From Candidatus Poseidoniia archaeon (GTDB taxonomy: Archaea; Thermoplasmatota; Poseidoniia; MGIII; CG-Epi1), in contig JAKURS010000049.1 in assembly GCA_022449705.1 (NCBI GenBank), positions 1-7,824 on the forward strand: a stretch of 7,824 nt of DNA. Direction: 5' to 3'. The translations under genes and the position numbers were made by a program. Shown here one piece after another: positions 5,814-7,824 of the stretch; position 1 is the stretch's first letter; every line of letters begins with the position of its first letter. Below the pieces are notes generated by a model. The model was not told where the DNA came from and did not search any database. It saw only the letters and a program-made list of their open reading frames with translations.

Positions 5814-6353
5814 TCACCCGGTCGCGTCGACCAGCAGTGAAGAGATGTTCTGGAACGCGTCGTTGACGTTGCGCCCGTCCTTGGCCGAGGTCATCAGGAA
5901 AGGAGATTTCAGCTGGTTGGAAACTTCCTGCATCTCCCTCTCGCCGAAGAGCGCCTGGTCCATCAGGTCGCACTTGTTGGCGAGCAGTACCAGTGGCAAT
6001 TCCCCTGTCACCTGCTTCAGGGTCTTGATCCAGTCTACCATCGATATGAGTGTCTCACGTCGGGTCATGTCACAGATAATTATCGCTCCTTCAGCACCGC
6101 GGTAGTACGCCTGCTTGACGTTGCCAAGCGTCTTTTGCCCCGCGATATCCCAAATCATCAGCGTTACGTCGACATCCGGTTTCGCCCCTCCTGAGCGGAG
6201 CGCTACCTGCTTCTTGACAATCTTGGCTCCGATGGTCGTCAGGTACTTGTCATCGAACGCGTCGATGACGAAGCGCCGGATGAGGCTGGTCTTGCCGACG
6301 GCCGGGTCGCCCAGTACCACTATTTTTTTCGAGAATTTCTTGGCTGCCATCAT
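5814..6353 (-). CDS. Rab/Ras-like small GTPase
   Basis: This 179-residue single-domain GTPase has all five G motifs: G1 GDPAVGKT at 15-22, switch I YLTTIGAK at 37-44 (T40 as the Mg-binding threonine), G3 WDIAGQ at 68-73 with Q73 at the Ras Gln61 position, G4 NKCD at 126-129 and G5 TSAK at 155-158. The TIG and WDIAGQ wording is Rab-like rather than MglA- or Arf-like, and the length fits a minimal Ras fold. The Ras Gly12 position is Pro (P17), and the linker before G3 has an insert-like SGGAKPDVDV stretch. The C-terminus (LLVDATG) has no cysteine, so no prenyl anchor and a cytosolic protein are expected. It is the first gene of the operon, with ATGATG at 6348-6353 and a TATA-like box about 35 bases upstream. 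Signalling or trafficking-like switching is inferred; its effector is unknown, though the V4R and TPR products are candidates. Confidence 0.93.
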   Translation of the reverse strand: MMAAKKFSKKIVVLGDPAVGKTSLIRRFVIDAFDDKYLTTIGAKIVKKQVALRSGGAKPDVDVTLMIWDIAGQKTLGNVKQAYYRGAEGAIIICDMTRRETLISMVDWIKTLKQVTGELPLVLLANKCDLMDQALFGEREMQEVSNQLKSPFLMTSAKDGRNVNDAFQNISSLLVDATG

Positions 6354-6512
6354 GTTTCAGGGCCTCTGGCGCACGACCCGGTTATCGTATTTAAGGAGTT
6401 AGTCGAACAAGTCTAACCACCCTCTAGTCCAAGCACTCCAGCAGCAGGTGACGCTGGCAGAGGCTCCAGTATTGCGGTGAAAAGCCTAAACCCACCCGGC
6501 ACTGCAACCGCG
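6354..6512. promoter_or_regulatory. Divergent intergenic region between the GTPase operon and the surface-protein gene
   Basis: This 159-bp gap lies between two divergently transcribed genes. Its only AT-rich core is the TATA-like element near 6388. A weaker A-rich patch at 6480-6490 lies about 25-30 bases before the ATG at 6513 and could drive a leaderless transcript of the surface protein. No tRNA, terminator hairpin or repeat is visible. Confidence 0.4.
6388..6395 (-). promoter_or_regulatory. TATA-like box for the minus-strand operon
   Basis: Read on the minus strand this is CTTAAATA, an archaeal TBP-binding-like element, in an otherwise GC-rich gap. Archaeal transcription starts about 25 bases downstream of the TATA centre, here near 6365, giving a leader of about a dozen bases before the GTPase ATG at 6353. 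It is the best candidate for the promoter of the whole seven-gene unit. The core is nearly self-complementary (TATTTAAG on the other strand), so use in both directions cannot be excluded. No clear purine-rich BRE is visible upstream. Confidence 0.5.
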
Positions 6513-7824
6513 ATGCGCCCACGGCCGTTCCTGCTGCTGATTGCCAGCTTCGCGCTGGCGCTGATGGCGGCGGGGGAAGCGGATGCGGCAGGTCCGGTTG
6601 CAACAATCGATTCCATCGACCCCTCAGCGACTGAAGCAGGAACAACCGTGTTCTTCAATGGCTCCGGGTCTGACAGCGACGGCAGCGTTGTAGCATACGA
6701 ATGGACATCCTCCATAGACGGGGGCCTGAGCGATGAGGAGGACTTCAGTATGAACAATCTCGGCGCTGGCAGCCACACAATCTCCTTCCGGGTGCAGGAC
6801 AACGAAGGGGAATGGTCCGAATGGGATACCGCAGTACTGCTGGTAGGTGCTACACTGCTTGACTCGGACGAGTGGTCTGGAGACTGGTCTAACTCTGACG
6901 GTACCTGGAGCTGGACTCCCGGCAGTGGCTCGGGCAACCTGAACTCCGATAGTTTCTACGTCTGGAACAGCAAGCCGTTCCTGGTGGTCGAGGCTGCCTA
7001 CGAGCTCGACACTGCCAAGGTGCAGGCACAGGTGCGAGCCGGCTCCAGCGGGCAGTGGTTCGATGTCCAGTGGCGCGAAGCGAGTGAAACCAGCTCGCTC
7101 TACGCCATCCCGGGCGCAGACTACACGACCCTGCCCGACAGCTGGACTGGCAGCAGCGAGTTCGAGGGGCAGGAGCGGCACACATTCTATGCCGACCTGG
7201 GTATGGTTGATGAAATATCTGACGGTAGTGGGTTGCAGGAACAATACATCGGTAATTGGATGCAAATTCGCCTGCGCGGCGTCTCCAACGACGGCAGCGG
7301 AACTTTCACAGCCTATAACTTGTTGGTAATGGGGTTGAACTCGTACTCCATGGACGTCAAGGAAATTACGCCCACTTCGCAGAAGGCGGAACCATCTAGC
7401 CAGCTTATCCCAGGCATCCGGACCTACACGGTCAAGGTGCGCAACCTAGGTGGCATCTCGGACTCCAGCGTAGTTGATTTCACTATCACCGCTCCGGACA
7501 ACTCGTTTGCAACGCTCGACTGCCAGGGATGCCCCGGTGCAATCCTGAGCCACATCATGCAGCAGGGCCGTGAGACAGTGGTCGCCATCAAGCCTGTTTC
7601 CGGCAGCTGGGGCGGCAACCGAGATGGCCCCGCCGGCGGGGACCAGACCGCATACATCGGAACGGATGGTGTCATCACCTGGCCCAGCGGCACACAGGAC
7701 ATCACTAGCGCCCCTGGCTGGAGCATCAGCAACCCGACCAAGGCGAGCTGGAACGCCACCAGTGGCAAGCCCATGGAGCCGAGCGCGAGCGACTTCATGG
7801 ACCCCGGCGCCATACTCAACGTGA
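6513..7824 (+). CDS. Secreted PKD-domain surface protein (3' end outside window)
   Basis: The frame runs from ATG at 6513 to the window edge without a stop, giving 437 complete codons of a longer gene. The signal peptide is MRPRPF, then a hydrophobic core (LLLIASFALALMA) and a likely cleavage near ADA at residues 23-26. A PKD domain follows at about 28-111, with the NGSGSDSDGSVVAYEW and HTISFRVQDNEGEWSEW patterns seen in many secreted proteins of marine Thermoplasmatota. Residues about 112-275 are Trp-, Ser- and Gly-rich and beta-sandwich-like (repeated W-S/T turns), unrecognised. Residues about 281-345 resemble a CARDB-type adhesion module (YTVKVRNLGGISDSSVVDFTI) ending in DCQGC, a CxxC pair. 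The rest (346-437) is unrecognised. An in-frame GTG at 6477 is an alternative start, but it would place 12 extra residues before a normal signal peptide. It is likely a cell-surface or secreted adhesion or binding protein; the anchor, if any, lies beyond the window. Confidence 0.9.
   Translation, partial: MRPRPFLLLIASFALALMAAGEADAAGPVATIDSIDPSATEAGTTVFFNGSGSDSDGSVVAYEWTSSIDGGLSDEEDFSMNNLGAGSHTISFRVQDNEGEWSEWDTAVLLVGATLLDSDEWSGDWSNSDGTWSWTPGSGSGNLNSDSFYVWNSKPFLVVEAAYELDTAKVQAQVRAGSSGQWFDVQWREASETSSLYAIPGADYTTLPDSWTGSSEFEGQERHTFYADLGMVDEISDGSGLQEQYIGNWMQIRLRGVSNDGSGTFTAYNLLVMGLNSYSMDVKEITPTSQKAEPSSQLIPGIRTYTVKVRNLGGISDSSVVDFTITAPDNSFATLDCQGCPGAILSHIMQQGRETVVAIKPVSGSWGGNRDGPAGGDQTAYIGTDGVITWPSGTQDITSAPGWSISNPTKASWNATSGKPMEPSASDFMDPGAILNV

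Noticed and set aside
4400..5866. Plus-strand open frame of 488 codons
   Set aside because: It lies antisense to the TPR and V4R genes, which have clear domain patterns. The translation is low in recognisable structure and rich in His, Arg, Leu and Val, as expected from the complement of GC-rich codons.
6413..7265. Two minus-strand open frames opposite the right-hand surface gene (6413-6937 and 6624-7265)
   Set aside because: The plus strand carries a continuous frame with signal peptide, PKD and CARDB-like patterns. The minus frames show no domain and are its shadow.
7424..7819. Minus-strand open frame near the right edge
   Set aside because: It is antisense to the open-ended plus-strand surface gene and has no family pattern.
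1..7824. CRISPR array, tRNA, insertion sequence or attachment site
   Set aside because: No spaced direct repeats, cloverleaf, transposase motif or terminal inverted repeats were found by reading both strands.

Overview
The window looks archaeal. It encodes an MCM replicative helicase, a Csl4-type exosome subunit with S1 and zinc-ribbon domains, and a METTL5-like RNA methyltransferase. A TATA-like promoter replaces any bacterial -35/-10, and bacterial Shine-Dalgarno sites are largely absent. The window is flanked by secreted PKD/Ig-like surface proteins, one ending in a PGF-CTERM-like tail. That combination, with a Rab-like small GTPase, fits a euryarchaeal/Thermoplasmatota lineage such as the marine Poseidoniia (Marine Group II/III) best. 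The lineage is inferred from gene content only.

Layout: (1) Positions 2-556, + strand, hold the 3' end of a surface protein with a C-terminal anchoring tail. (2) Positions 547-6353, - strand, hold one compact head-to-tail cluster. In transcription order it is Rab-like GTPase, V4R-domain protein, TPR protein, MCM helicase, METTL5-like methylase, Csl4, and a small signal-peptide/PKD-like/TM protein. Spacings are 16 bp, 3 bp, 41 bp, 4-bp overlap (GTGA), 4-bp overlap (ATGA) and 20-bp overlap, so it reads as an operon. The likely main promoter is a TATA-like box at 6388-6395, with a possible internal promoter just before MCM. (3) Positions 6354-6512 are a divergent promoter region. (4) From 6513 to the window end, + strand, runs a long secreted PKD-domain protein that is still open at the edge. 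No stretch over 300 bases lacks a gene.

The MCM, METTL5-like and Csl4 genes are housekeeping functions in DNA replication, rRNA modification and RNA degradation. The three genes upstream of MCM (Rab-like GTPase, V4R/Bet3-fold protein, TPR scaffold) form the most interesting unit. Their domain types recall a eukaryotic Rab plus its TRAPP-type regulator, here in an archaeal operon. The MCM gene also stands out: it is clearly poorer in GC than both neighbours, with sharp steps at its ends, and it carries an extra N-terminal zinc ribbon.
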